Source: Hybos culiciformis
Lineage: Eukaryota; Arthropoda; Insecta; Diptera; Hybotidae
DNA: 64,000 nucleotides
Assembly: GCA_964007475.1 (NCBI GenBank)
Contig: OZ023275.1
Location: forward strand, 32,183,619-32,247,618
Reading direction: 5' to 3'
The position numbers and the translations under genes were made by a program. This document shows, one piece after another, positions 32,001-41,007 of the stretch (positions within the stretch are counted from its first letter, which is position 1; every line of letters begins with the position of its first letter). A model generated the notes under the pieces. That model ran no database searches, was not told the DNA's origin, and saw nothing but the letters and a program-made list of their open reading frames with translations.

Positions 32001-32575
32001 GCATAATTAGTTCTGCTATTATGGTTAGTTGATCAACTGAATGCGGTGGGAACGGCATTCTTTGCATAATTATCTCTGGATACTCATTTTGTTTCCGACC
32101 AGACATTTGAGCAACCGCATCAATAAATCCCATTGACAAAGCATTTTGAACTGCTGCGAATCCTTCATCAATATATTCTGGAGGCCCTCCAGTGTTACTA
32201 TTATTATTCCGGGGGCCACCATCATCTATTTCTTCGAATAAAAAATTTGTTAACCAATTTTTTACATCATTTTTGTTACTTTGTCGAATCTCGCTGGGGA
32301 ATCGAATTGAGTAGACCAATTTCTTAGGATATTCTGTTGTGTTCACCAAATTATCATCAAATTGAATTCCTGCCAAACTTTTTGATGCAAGCAAATATTT
32401 TTCCAAATCTTTAGAATTGTTAGTACCAACAACTGCTGTGTGAATATTATCTTCCGAAGTTAAATTTAAATTATAAACAGCACTCAAAACTATTTTTTCA
32501 AGAAACACATTTTGTGGTGAATAAGCAATCTCCCACCTTCCAACAGGTGATGCTGAATCATTCTCATTAATTGCT
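17064..32575 (-). CDS. ABCA-family ABC transporter, partial, 8 exons, one frameshift, NBD2 missing
   Basis: Minus-strand exons with phase-consistent GT/AG borders: 32575-31951, 27651-27508, 27438-27144, 23968-22978, 22921-22597, 22550-22028, 17612-17260, 17189-17064. In order they encode the first extracellular domain and start of TMD1 ([21 protein letters not shown] is the ABCA signature stretch), further TM helices, NBD1 (Walker [10 protein letters not shown], signature [10 protein letters not shown], Walker B VVLLDEP, then STHFMDEAD), the regulatory segment ([14 protein letters not shown]), TMD2 with its extracellular loop (VTNDPLP) and helices (KHLQFVSG-like LLQFVSGVR). ABCA proteins export lipids or sterols across membranes. 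The closest relatives appear to be ABCA3-like. The first helix upstream of 32575 and the last helices plus NBD2 after 17064 were not found. A frameshift lies at about 23398. Large introns hold four transposable elements. Confidence 0.85.
18032..18592 (+). pseudogene. ORF1-like remnant of the LOA/R1-group element
   Basis: 186 residues in one open frame at the 5' part of the element, basic in the middle ([14 protein letters not shown]). The usual CCHC knuckles are not visible, so the downstream half is lost or frameshifted. Assigned by position only. Confidence 0.45.
19204..20440 (+). pseudogene. ORF2 remnant: APE endonuclease start and reverse transcriptase
   Basis: The endonuclease start reads [16 protein letters not shown], then a TAG, then [11 protein letters not shown], as in R1/LOA-group ORF2. 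Most of the endonuclease is deleted after about 19430. RT homology runs from about 19600 with [30 protein letters not shown] and [12 protein letters not shown]; the YADD motif (about 20399-20410) is in a different frame after a frameshift at about 20400. In this clade an RNase H domain follows; its FTDGSK motif is seen near 21115. Confidence 0.8.
21060..21240 (+). pseudogene. RNase H remnant of the LOA/R1-group element
   Basis: [14 protein letters not shown] is the first catalytic motif of the RNase H carried by LOA-type elements. The frame ends soon after (stop at 21185-21187) and later pieces ([15 protein letters not shown], [12 protein letters not shown] around 21210-21300) are in other frames. 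Confidence 0.6.
21886..21999 (+). repeat. (CCTAA)n tail of the non-LTR element
   Basis: About 20 tandem copies of AACCT with a few CT or TT variants. (CCTAA)n/(TTAGG)n is the common insect telomere repeat. The 10-base target duplication lies outside it, so here it is the 3' tail of the element. Confidence 0.88.
23373..23407 (-). other. frameshift with a perfect 12-bp inverted repeat in ABCA NBD1
   Basis: Read on the minus strand, NILFDDTI runs into TGA, while [12 protein letters not shown] continues in another frame; no splice sites separate them. The break coincides with ATACTATATGAT (23373-23384) and its exact reverse complement (23396-23407) around an 11-base loop. Confidence 0.8.
24127..27050. 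mobile_element. terminal-inverted-repeat element in ABCA intron, carrying a nested 1.9-kb repeat
   Basis: Left end GTAGGGGAAAGGGGGAGATT at 24127 and right end ...TTCCACCCCTTTCCCCTAC ending 27050 are inverted copies, followed inward by CGGACA-type sequence on both sides. Shorter phrases such as 'acattcagac' and 'tcggac' recur in the subterminal parts. No transposase frame. No clear target duplication, so the superfamily is open. Most of its interior (24375-26290) is a separate nested repeat. Confidence 0.7.
24375..26290 (+). mobile_element. 1.9-kb repeat family, copy A (Helentron/HINE-like)
   Basis: Near-full match to the inverted copy at 34436-36365. One end has a hairpin GTGAGC...GCTCAC next to GAAGTTTGACTTC; the other ends in CGCTAAAGAAGTTAAACTTC, so the palindromic GAAGTTTAACTTC motif occurs near both ends. 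Inside are tandem subunits of about 103 bp (for example 24549-24790, each with 'accaaatttgaat...gtcgctgggtaggatcaatcaattttttgttac'). Short subterminal repeats, a terminal hairpin and internal tandem repeats in a non-coding unit are the layout described for Helentron-associated elements (DINE-1/HINE); the assignment is an inference. Confidence 0.7.
27690..28224 (+). repeat. gypsy 5' LTR
   Basis: 535 bp, matches 30965-31502 at nearly every base. The few differences (for example GTTTTGCATCTG versus CTTTTGCATCCG, and a short indel near the AATAAAG site) indicate a young insertion. Confidence 0.9.
28356..28962 (+). pseudogene. gypsy gag, frameshifted
   Basis: From the ATG at 28356 ([14 protein letters not shown]) the frame shows the capsid-type features [13 protein letters not shown] and [20 protein letters not shown] found in the gag of this gypsy lineage and in the related Arc genes. 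Near 28620 the homologous residues switch frame ([21 protein letters not shown], then DEFIRKK and LLNKARNIE), so this gag has a frameshift. Without a zinc knuckle or protease downstream it is defective. Confidence 0.75.
28962..30646 (+). CDS. gypsy pol fragment: RT C-terminus, RNase H, integrase
   Basis: Starts after an internal deletion: [11 protein letters not shown] then [19 protein letters not shown] is the end of a gypsy RT, with a TAG at about 29020 just ahead of YRRF. RNase H follows ([35 protein letters not shown]). Next come the H2C2 domain (GHYGIDRTI, then CIECQRYK) and integrase with D in IDLFGPLP, D in DNGVQF and E in NPVERKNRD. The main frame is open from 29042 to 30646. The last part continues in another frame. 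Confidence 0.88.
30660..30918 (+). pseudogene. gypsy integrase C-terminal GPY-like part
   Basis: [20 protein letters not shown] is the GPY/F-type end of a gypsy integrase, followed by a basic tail with [10 protein letters not shown], a possible AT-hook. It is in a different frame from the upstream pol, so one or more indels lie between 30640 and 30700. Confidence 0.7.
30965..31502 (+). repeat. gypsy 3' LTR
   Basis: 538 bp partner of the 5' LTR, preceded by a purine-rich tract (AGAGGGGGAGAA, about 30952-30963). It shares an AATAAAG signal with the left copy. Confidence 0.9.
31507..31950. other. ABCA intron sequence
   Basis: AT-rich stretch between the gypsy element and the ABCA exon end at 31951. 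Nothing else recognised. Confidence 0.5.
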
Positions 32576-32651
32576 CTGAAAGTTTATTAATTTCCATTAA
32601 ATACACCTGTGAACCAACTGTAGCATAATTAAAAAAGCAATACGTATTTAA

Positions 32652-33727
32652 CACGATATAGAAATAATAAGATATGCTCACGCGCATGTCTATTCCTATC
32701 TCTTTTGGTCTTTTAGCGTCATCATGTGACAAAAAATAAATTATTTTTCCGTTTTTTCTATGAAAAAAGCTTCATTTAAAAAATATATTAAAAAAATAAT
32801 AAATATATTAAATAAATTTTGTATATTATTCATTTAAATAATATACTAAAAATATATTAAATAAAGTTAAAATTAAATAAATAAAATGGTTTCGTGTGCA
32901 GTATTCGGTTGCAAAAGCAATAATAATAAAAAACTTAAAATTGCAAATAAAGAAAATTTGATAAGTTTTTATTCATTCCCAAAAAATGCTGGGTTATGTA
33001 AGCAATGGGTCCACAAGTGTTCGCGAGGAGATAAATTTGAAACCAAAAACTCAAGAATTTGTAGTAAACATTTTAAAGCGATTGATTTCGAAAGAAATTT
33101 AAAAAATGAGTTGCTAAATATTACAAACGCTCCAAAAAAATTAAAAGAAGGAACAATTCCAACAGAAAATTTGTATAACGGAAATATAATTCAAAGTCAA
33201 ATTTCAAACCGTAAGAAAAGAATAGATCGCAGAGAAAATAAATTGATGGTTTCAAAATTATTGTAAGTGCTTAAATATCTTCATGATCACCTTTTTCAAG
33301 AGTATTGTTTTCAGAAAATCCAACGATGTCATTACAAATTCTGTTGAACCTGTAAAAGATTCATTTGTCTTGGAGTTCTTAAACATTCCAATGTAATTTG
33401 TAAACATATTTAAATTAAATTTCAAACGCTTCTTTGGTCGGAAAAACTCCGAAAAAGCGTTTTACATGAATTTTTTTTTCGGAAAAATCGGAAAAGTTTG
33501 AAAATAGTAAAGAAATATATAAATAAACAGACAAATTCGAGTTAATAATAATTGTGGCCTCAAAAAGACATGTTTTATAATTAAAAAAAGCATTAAATAT
33601 ACACTCAATATGTAAAATCCCATATAGAAATTCAATTTATAAAAAATTTTGTCACACTATGACGACATGCGCAGAAGAAATCAATTTTGTAAATCTATTG
33701 AGCATATCTTATTATTTCTATATCGTG
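32652..33727 (+). mobile_element. P-like DNA transposon, short THAP-coding copy
   Basis: Terminal inverted repeats of about 29 bp (32652-32680 and 33699-33727, starting CACGATATAGAAATAATAAG) are flanked by a 9-base direct repeat CGTATTTAA (32643-32651 and 33728-33736); P elements make 8-base duplications. Inside is a THAP-domain gene, as in P-superfamily transposases. At 1,076 bp it is far shorter than an autonomous P element and lacks the GTP-binding and catalytic parts. It lies just upstream of the ABCA exon that starts at 32575. Confidence 0.85.
32886..33396 (+). CDS. THAP-domain protein of the P-like element (two exons)
   Basis: From ATG 32886 the first ~90 residues form a THAP zinc finger: MVSCAVFGC gives C-x4-C, then KQWVHKCSR, RICSKHF (C-x2-H) and KEGTIPT in place of the AVPTIF box. 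THAP domains of P-type transposases bind DNA. The frame would stop at TAA 33264-33266, but that TAA overlaps a perfect GTAAGT donor (33263). Splicing to the acceptor TTTTCAG at 33314 removes 52 bases and continues in frame as LKSNDVITNSVEPVKD and SFVLEFLNIPM, ending at TAA 33394-33396. The product of about 152 residues would have DNA binding but no catalytic domain, like the KP repressor made by deleted Drosophila P elements. That role is an inference. Confidence 0.78.
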
Positions 33728-33736
33728 CGTATTTAA

Positions 33737-34187
33737 AATAATAAAAAAAAGTGTTGTCATGCAAAATAAGAGTGACAGAATTTTTATTTCCTTTTCTTAC
33801 AATTCTAGCGAAAGTTACAATAATTACAATAATTTCCACTCTTGAAGAAGTTTTCAATTTAAAATAAGTGCTTCTCCCAGGATTTTTCTGAATAAAAATA
33901 TACTGAATAAAAATATTCCTAATGTATTTTGTTAGTGTAATTTAATAGTGCTTCTCCATAAAACTTTTTGAAATAAAAATATCTGAATATAAATATTCCA
34001 AATGTATTTTGTTAGTGTAATTAAATGTCAAAAATATTTTCAGTTGAATTTTTTAATACACGTCTCTAGGCATGTATTATAATATTCTGTAAAAAAAAAT
34101 ATAATTAGTGTCAAATCAAAAAGTTGTTTTGATTTCAATTTTAAATCTCTAAAAAAGTTTTTTTTAATAATAAAAGGGAGCGACTAC
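33737..34187. repeat. AT-rich region with an ~80-bp imperfect tandem repeat
   Basis: The phrase 'gtgcttctcc ... ctgaata...aatattcc(t/a)aatgtattttgttagtgtaatt' occurs twice, at about 33868-33945 and 33948-34022. No gene seen. Confidence 0.6.
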
Positions 34188-34425
34188 AGTTACGGCAAAC
34201 GTAACTCTTTTTTTTTTTTTTAGAGTTACGGCAACCGTAATCCTGTTGAAAATTGACTAAAGTTACGGCAAACGTAACTCTTTTTTTATTTTTAGAGTTA
34301 CGGCAACCGTAATCCTATTGAAAATTGTTTAAAGTTACGGCAAACGTAACTCTTTTTTTTTTTTTTAGAGTTACGGCAACAGTAATCCTGTAGAAAATTG
34401 TCTAAAGTTACGGCGGACGTTAATT
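34188..34425. repeat. 73-bp tandem repeat with a hairpin in each unit
   Basis: AGTTACGGCAAACGTAACT starts at 34188, 34261 and 34333 and, degenerate, at 34406, so the period is 72-73 bp. In each unit AGTTACG and CGTAACT pair around GCAAA, followed by a poly-T run and AGAGTTACGGCAACCGTAAT. The array is interrupted by the 1.9-kb repeat copy B; a last remnant (TGATTACGGCAAAG) follows at about 36376. Confidence 0.85.
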
Positions 34426-34435
34426 TTTTTTTTGA

Positions 34436-36365
34436 AGTTTAACTTCTTTAGCGAGGTATTGTTAAAAATTTTTGATCAAAATAGGGGAAAAAAGAAGACA
34501 GAATATAGTATGTGCTGCATCACGATAAATAAAAGCCACAACGCTGCAAAATAGGGGTAATAACCACAGAATGTATCATGTTAAAAGTAAAAACAAATAT
34601 AAAAGCAGGGAAATATAAGACGTTGTAGCATGTAGCATGTATTTACGAAAATAAAATAGCGATACTACACACACATAACAAAATACTAACGATGTGTGGG
34701 AAGCAAAAAACAAAAAAAACCATATACAATTAAAAAATTGTAAAATAATAGAATTAAAGATCAACTGATTTTGTTGTTAATATTTATTTAGTTTATTTCC
34801 TTTTCGAATTAGTGAAATTCTATCATATGAAACAGAAACGCTTTTTGTCTGTTTGTCTGTTCCGAATAGGCTCCTAAACCGCTCAGCCGATCGTTTTCAA
34901 GCTTACACTATTTCTTTGTCTATTTTAAAATTTGATTGGCCCCCTACCTAGCGACCTCCCTTGAGGGTCCACTTCAAAAGTTCGTCCGATTTCATTCAAA
35001 TTTGGTATGTAAAAAGAGGAACTGATTACACACAAATTTCGTAACAAAAAATTTATTTCCGATTTCATTCAAATTTGGTACGTAAAAAGAGGAAATGATT
35101 ACATACAAATTTCGTAACAAAGAATTTCATTCAAATTTGGTAAATAAAAAGAGGAAACGATTAAACACGTAAATTTAGTAACAAAAAATTGATTGATCCT
35201 ACCCAGCGACCACCACGGGGGCGGACTAGGGAATACATTTTTTTAATAAAAATTTAATTCCGGATTTTCGGAATTGTCTTAAAATGAAATCCGAAATTTC
35301 AATTTAATCCGGAATTTCATATAAAAATTAAAATATATTAAAAAATTAAATTAAATTATTCTTTAACATAAATATTAGTTTATTTAGTTCAAAACATTAA
35401 AATTATAACAAATTAAATTATGAAATATTTTTTATTAAAATAAAATTTTATACTTTTCAATAAATCGAAAGTGAATAAACTGAATGGAAAAATAAAAATT
35501 TGAAACCCAAATTATCCAATGTTTTATCATTGAGTTTTAATCGAATTTTTATTGAAAATGTTCCTGCAGCGTTGTTAATAAGTTATATTAGAGATTTTCC
35601 AAAAGTGTTCCTCGGGGGGCCCCCTTGATTCCTAAATTTAATTTCAATTAGAATTCCAAATAAATCACTGAACTCGGAACTCCAACTTATTTTGTTAATG
35701 TTGATTAATGTGAAAAAAAGTTTTACGTATTTGCAGACTTGCGATAGCTACTTAGATTTAAATTTTTGTGAATTTTAATGCTTTATGCCTAAATAATAAA
35801 AAAAAAATAAACCATTCCCGACAGTAAAAGTTCTTCCAAATTCGAAAAATTCGGAATTTAGCATTTTGAATTCCGAATTTTTTGAAATTCAAAAACAGGC
35901 TCATTTCCGGATTTCCGGAATCCGAAAAACCGGTTTTGCATTCCCTAGGGCGGACTTCTAAAGTTCGTGTGATTTTATTCAAATTTGGTAAATAAAAAGA
36001 GGAAACGATTAAACACATAAATTTTGTAAGAAAAAATTGATTGATCCTACCCAGCGACTTCTTAAGTTCGTCCGATTTTATTCAAATTTGGTAAATAAAA
36101 AGAGGAAACAATTAAACATATAAATTTTGTAACAAAATATTGATTGATCCTACCCAGCGACTTCTAAAGTTCGTCCGATTTCATTCAAATTTGGTACGTA
36201 AAAAAGAATAAATGATTTCAAACAAATTTCGTGAGAAAAAATTTAGCCCCCTCTTCCACTTACAAAAGTAAATCAGTCAGAGTCCGTAGCCAAATAAATA
36301 TTTGCAAGTAAATAAAGAAGTTAAACTTCTTTCGTGAGCTTATGAGGATGAGGCTCACACATATT
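34436..36365 (-). mobile_element. 1.9-kb repeat family, copy B (Helentron/HINE-like)
   Basis: Inverted match of 24375-26290 over nearly its whole length, including the hairpin end (36318-36360) and the GAAGTTTAACTTCTTTAGCG end (34434-34453). Both ends sit in poly-T, consistent with insertion between T residues. Short open frames are shared with copy A but look non-coding (low complexity, not conserved in length). Confidence 0.75.
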
Positions 36366-36419
36366 TTTTTTTTTAGTGATTACGGCAAAGTTTTTTTTGA
36401 GCATTATGACTTTATTTTA

Positions 36420-36680
36420 AAATAAAAAGTTGTTATGCTGAATTGGGGACGGCCGCCGCCTCCGCCTCCGCCAAACCCCCTATGGCTTCTTTTTTTTTTT
36501 TTTATTTTGCTTTGGCGCTTCGCGCTTTTAAAACTATTTTTGTATTTTTGTATAACGATGTAAGGTTTTACTATTCTTGCATTTTTTGTATGACGATGTA
36601 AGGTTTTTACTTGTCAATAACTTTCACATGTACACATAATTTATATTTTCTATTTTGTACACGTTTATAATTTTAATACT
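36420..36680. other. short GC-rich stretch and AT-rich flank
   Basis: A (CCGCCT)n-like run (about 36449-36475) stands out from AT-rich DNA. No gene seen. Confidence 0.4.
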
Positions 36681-36681
36681 G

Positions 36682-36736
36682 TAGCCGAGAGGTAGAGTGG
36701 TAGAATGAAATGCTAAAGAACGAGGTTCGAATCCCG
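36682..36736 (+). repeat. tRNA-like (SINE-head-like) sequence
   Basis: TAGCCGAGAGG fits an A box and GGTTCGAATCC fits a B box about 30 bases later, as in Ser/Leu tRNAs. The arms do not pair well enough for a tRNA gene, so I call it a tRNA-derived element. It runs straight into a long purine repeat. Confidence 0.5.
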
Positions 36737-37101
36737 AAGAAAGAGAAAAAAAAAAGAAAAAAAAGAAAAAAAGAAAAAAAAGAAAAAAAAGAAAAAAAAG
36801 AAAAAAAAAGGAAAAAAAAAGGAAAAAAAAAGGAAAAAAAAAGAAAAAAAAAGAAAAAAAAAGAAAAAAAAAGAAAAAAAAAGAAAAAAAAAGAAAAAAA
36901 AAGAAAAAAAAAGAAAAAAAAAGAAAAAAAAAGAAAAAAGAAGAAAAAAGAAGAAAAAAGAAGAAAAAAAAAGAAAAAAAAAGAAAAAAAAAGAAAAAAA
37001 AAGAAAAAAAAAGAAAAAAAAAGAAAAAAAAAGAAAAAAAAAGAAAAAAAAAGAAAAAAAAAGAAAAAAAAAGAAAAAAAAAGAAAAAAAAAGAAAAAAA
37101 A
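36733..37101. repeat. (GAAAAAAAA)n purine microsatellite
   Basis: About 370 bases of almost pure A/G on the plus strand with a period of 8-10 bases. It creates a Lys/Glu/Arg frame that is not a gene. Confidence 0.95.
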
Positions 37102-37234
37102 ATTATTATTAATTAATACATGCTAGAGCATGTATTAAAATATTCTGTACAAAAAAACATCATTACTGTCAAATCAAAGATGTTTTCATTTGAATTTTTA
37201 AAACATTTTTTCTCTTGAAAGAAATAATAAAAAA

Positions 37235-39049
37235 ATCGTAGAGAAGTTAGCAACTTCTTGTTGTTTTTCCCAGCAATACCGTAAAACAATATCGTAAACA
37301 ATTACCCAGGAAAAAATAAGTACTTAAATTGTAGTCACAATACAGGAAATTTTATTCGGTTACAGGAAATTTTATTCAAATACTAAATGTAAATTTTATA
37401 AATGTTTTTTGTTTATTATTTTTTAATTCCTAACATGATGAACATCATAGTGTGCACAATTAACGATTTACGGAATTGGCTGTAACCTGGATGTTTAGGC
37501 GATACTGCCGTTTCCTTGAACCGCTCAGAATGGGCTGAAACTTGGAGGGGGATAGAGGCGGTGCCAAAACTCCCGTTTCGGAGAAAGGGCCCCCCAAAGT
37601 TTTCATACATTTTTGTATGGAATTTTTTTTTGTGCCCGATTTGGCCAATTTTTGGTTAGGTGGTAGAGACGGTCCCTAAAATATTAAATCCGAGACGGCT
37701 TTTGAGGGAAAGCCCCCATTTCGGAGATATTGCCCTTCAAAGTTTTCATAAGAAATTCGTTATTTTTTTTTTTTTTGTAAAAAGGCTGTGACGAGAATTT
37801 AATTTTAAAAAAAGGAGGGGAGGGCGGGCCCGCCAGCCGCAAATCCCACTGACCTACCGGCCGCCCGCCGCACCGCCCCCCTCCTTTTTTAAAAATTAAA
37901 TTCTCTTCAAAACTCTTTAAAATTTTTTGTGAGAAGTAACGTATGAAAACTTTGAAGGGTCATATCTCCGAAATGAGGCTTCTCCCAAAAACCGTCTCGG
38001 ATTCAACATTCTAGGGGCCGCCTCTATCACCTACCCAAAAATTGGGCAAATTGGGCACAAAAAAAATTTCTATACAAAAATGTATGAAAACGAAACGGGA
38101 CCTTTGCCCCAAGAACTGATTTCAGTTTTGGAAGTTTGTGTCCCGCCTCTACCCCCTTCTAAGTTTCAGCCCATTCTGAGTGGTTCAAGTGAACGGCAGT
38201 ATCGCCTAAGCTTGGTTTCAGCCAATTCCGTAAATCGTTAATTGTGCGCACTATGATGTTCATCATGGTAGGAATTAAAAAAAATATAAGAAAAAAAAAT
38301 TTTTTTTAAGAAAAGATGTTTTTTATCGAAGAGCCCTAAAAACTTCAAAGTAAGAATTTGTTTTTGGAAGGTCTTGATATTAAATGTTCAAACTATTTTA
38401 AAAAGCGTTCGAGACCAATAAGAGATATTGATTTGGTACATTGAAAAGGTCTTGAACACTTTTTAAAATATTTTGAACATTTAATATCAAGACCTTCTAA
38501 AAACAAATTCTTATTTTAAAGTTTTGAGGACTTCGATTTTTTTTACTTATAGGTATTTTTTATTTTTTACTTTTTAGTTACAATAAAACACATACGTTTC
38601 ATGTTTTTTTCTTTTAATTCATACCATTAAATTTTTTTTTTAATTTACGAAATATTTCAACCTACCGCTTCAAAATCAAAATGGCTTTAAATTCAAAATT
38701 ACCATTAACATTTGATAAATATTTAAAAGCGTTTTAGAATTTTTTAGAACTATGCGAAATATAACTTGGCTTGGCTGTACTTTTTTTATTTTTTTCCATA
38801 CAATTTTTATTTAACCGTCAAATTGTTTATTTAATTTTACAACAGATGTCTCTTTATTAATCGGAGAAAATAATAAACAAAATATATTTATAAAATTAAC
38901 ATTTAAGAATAAAATTTCCTGTAACCGAATAAAATTTCCTGTATTGTGACTACAATTTAAGTACTTATTTTTTCCTGGGAAATTGTTTGCGATATTGTTT
39001 TACGGTATTGCTGGGAAAAACAACAAGAAGTTGCTAACTTCTCTACGAT
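37235..39049. mobile_element. foldback/MULE-like element, copy 1
   Basis: Terminal inverted repeats of about 170-200 bp: 37235 begins ATCGTAGAGAAGTTAGCAAC and 39049 ends with its reverse complement. Inside, large arms fold on each other (37500-37800 against 37900-38180) around a GC-rich centre (about 37806-37890), and a further ~180-bp palindrome lies at 38340-38525. No transposase frame. The long inverted repeats and the 9-base target duplication seen for copy 3 suggest a Mutator-type element; this is inferred. Confidence 0.75.
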
Positions 39050-39059
39050 ATAAAATAAA

Positions 39060-40273
39060 ATCGTAGAGAAGTTAGCAACTTCTTGTTGTTTTTCCCAGCA
39101 ATACCGTAAAACAATATCGTAAACAATTACCCAGGAAAAAATAAGTACTTAAATTGTAGTCACAATACAGGAAATTTTATTCGGTTACAGGAAATTTTAT
39201 TCAAATACTAAATGTCAATTTTATAAAAAAAAAATTTTTTTATTTTCTCCGATTAATAATGAGACATCTGTTGTAAAATTAAATAAACAATTTGACGGGA
39301 TTAAAAAAAATTGTATGGAAAAAATGAAAAAAGTACAGCCAAGCCAAGTGATATTTCGCATAGTTCTAAAAAATTCTAAAACGCTTTTAAATATTTATCA
39401 AATGTTAATTGTAATTTTGAATTTAAAGCCATTTTGATTTTGAAGTGGTAGGTTAAAATATTTCGTAAATTAAAAAATAAAATTTTATGGTATGAATTAA
39501 AAGAAAAAAACATGAAACGTATGTAACTAAAAAGTAAAAAATAAAAACTATAAGTTAAAAAAAAATTTTTTTATCGAAGAGCCCAAAAACTTTAAAATAA
39601 GAATTTGTTTTTGGAAGGTCTTGATATTAAATGTTCAAACTATTTTAAAAAGCGTTCGAGACCTTTTCAATGTACCCAATCAATATCTCTTATTCGTCTC
39701 GAACGCTTTTTAAAATAGTTTGAACATTTAATATCAAGACCTTCCAAAAACAAATTCTTATTTTGAAGTTGGAAATTTTTTTTTGTGCCCAATTTTTGGG
39801 TAGGTGGTACAGGCGGTCCCTAGAATATTGAATCCTAGACGGTTTTTGGGAGAAAGCCCCCCATTTCGGAGATATGACCCTTCAAAGTTTTTATACGAAA
39901 TTCGTTATTTTCTCATGACGGCTTTTTTAAATGCGTTCACACTTTCACTTTTTGGATTTTTTTTTTTTTTCTCTTTTTGTAATATCTTTTTCCTTTTATT
40001 CGGGGCTTTTTCTTGTTTTTTTGTTTTTCGTTTTTTGACAAAAAATTGCCGCCAACTTCCTAAAAGTATGCAATTGTTAGTTTATTTTTTTCGCACAGAG
40101 CTCATTTATTATTTGATCCCTGAGTATTTGAATAAAATTTCCTGTAACCGAATAAAATTTCCTGTATTGTGACTACAATTTAAGTACTTATTTTTTCCTG
40201 GGAAATTGTTTACGATATTGTTTTACGGTATTGCTGGGATATTGTTTTACGGTATTGCTAACTTCTCTACGAT
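39060..40273. mobile_element. foldback/MULE-like element, copy 2 (inverted, shorter)
   Basis: Starts 10 bases after copy 1 and is its mirror image for about 530 bases, including the terminal repeat and the ~180-bp palindrome (39590-39775). It lacks the GC-rich centre. Right end repeats 'tattgttttacggtattgctggga' before CTACGAT at 40273. Confidence 0.7.
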
Positions 40274-40330
40274 ATTTTTTATTATAAATTATCTTTATAT
40301 TCTCTCTTTGCAACTACTTCTCCCCTACGC

Positions 40331-40556
40331 ATTAAAACAGTATATTGGATATGTTAACAAAATTTGTTATAACAACTCGTTGTCTATACACACAAACACA
40401 TAGACGTCAATATTATATGTATCAATATTATATGTCAATATTATATGTATAGATATTATATGTATAGACACCTCGTAATTAAATAACAAATTTAGTTAAC
40501 ATATACAATAATCTACTATTATATACGATATAAATTTATTAAAACAAAAAACAACC
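40331..40556. mobile_element. palindromic MITE family P1, copy a
   Basis: Outer arms CATTAAAACAGTATATTGG... and ...AACATATACAATAATCTAC are diverged inverted repeats and CACACAAACACATAGAC lies on the inner arm. The centre is degraded to repeats of 'tcaatattatatgta'. Related copies are at about 42376-42583 and 61976-62182. Confidence 0.6.
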
Positions 40557-40817
40557 ACTGCATGTATCCAAATACAATATACTACATATACATCACTTTA
40601 TGTAACACGTTATCATGTAATTAGCATGGCTGTTATTGTAGTTTACTTACAATTTTTTGTAGAAATTAAATATTAATTACCTCTTTGAAAAATATTTATT
40701 TAGAATTTATTTGATATCATATAATATAATTTAATGGGCATGTGGTCGGTATGTTGTATTTAGTAGTATAGAATTTAGATCACTAAATGCAATATTATAT
40801 GCGTCAATACACATGCA
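40557..40817. other. AT-rich spacer
   Basis: No gene or repeat family recognised. Confidence 0.4.
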
Positions 40818-40925
40818 ATCATTTAGATGGATCAGCGTGAATAATGAAATCATTTAGATTCATCAGCGTGAATAATGAAATCATTTAGATGCATCAGCGT
40901 AAATAATGAAATCATTTAGATGTAC
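40818..40925. repeat. 31-bp tandem repeat
   Basis: ATCATTTAGATGGATCAGCG-type units start at 40818, 40849, 40880 and 40911, exactly 31 bases apart, with one or two changes each. Confidence 0.93.
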
Positions 40926-41007
40926 TCACAGTATTTCAAATACCAACAAAAAATGAAAAAAAAATGTGTATCAATTTTTTTTTTTTTTGCATTTTGAATG
41001 TATGGAC

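Noticed and set aside
32490..32732. 80-codon minus-strand frame at the ABCA 5' side as a true first exon
   Set aside because: It crosses the P-like terminal repeat and reads the ABCA exon in the wrong frame (LLEGGRLL instead of PVGRWEIAY).
36682..36736. Functional tRNA genes (also 43487, 46663, 47009, 54240, 54559)
   Set aside because: A and B boxes are present but acceptor stems do not pair; they are better explained as tRNA-derived repeats.
36710..37126. 138-codon Lys/Glu/Arg open frame
   Set aside because: It is a direct translation of the (GAAAAAAAA)n microsatellite, not a gene.
37800..37890. CpG-island-like GC-rich promoter
   Set aside because: It is the hairpin centre of the foldback element and recurs in copy 3 without any gene nearby.
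40818..40925. CRISPR-like array
   Set aside because: Units are directly adjacent with no spacers; a plain 31-bp tandem repeat.
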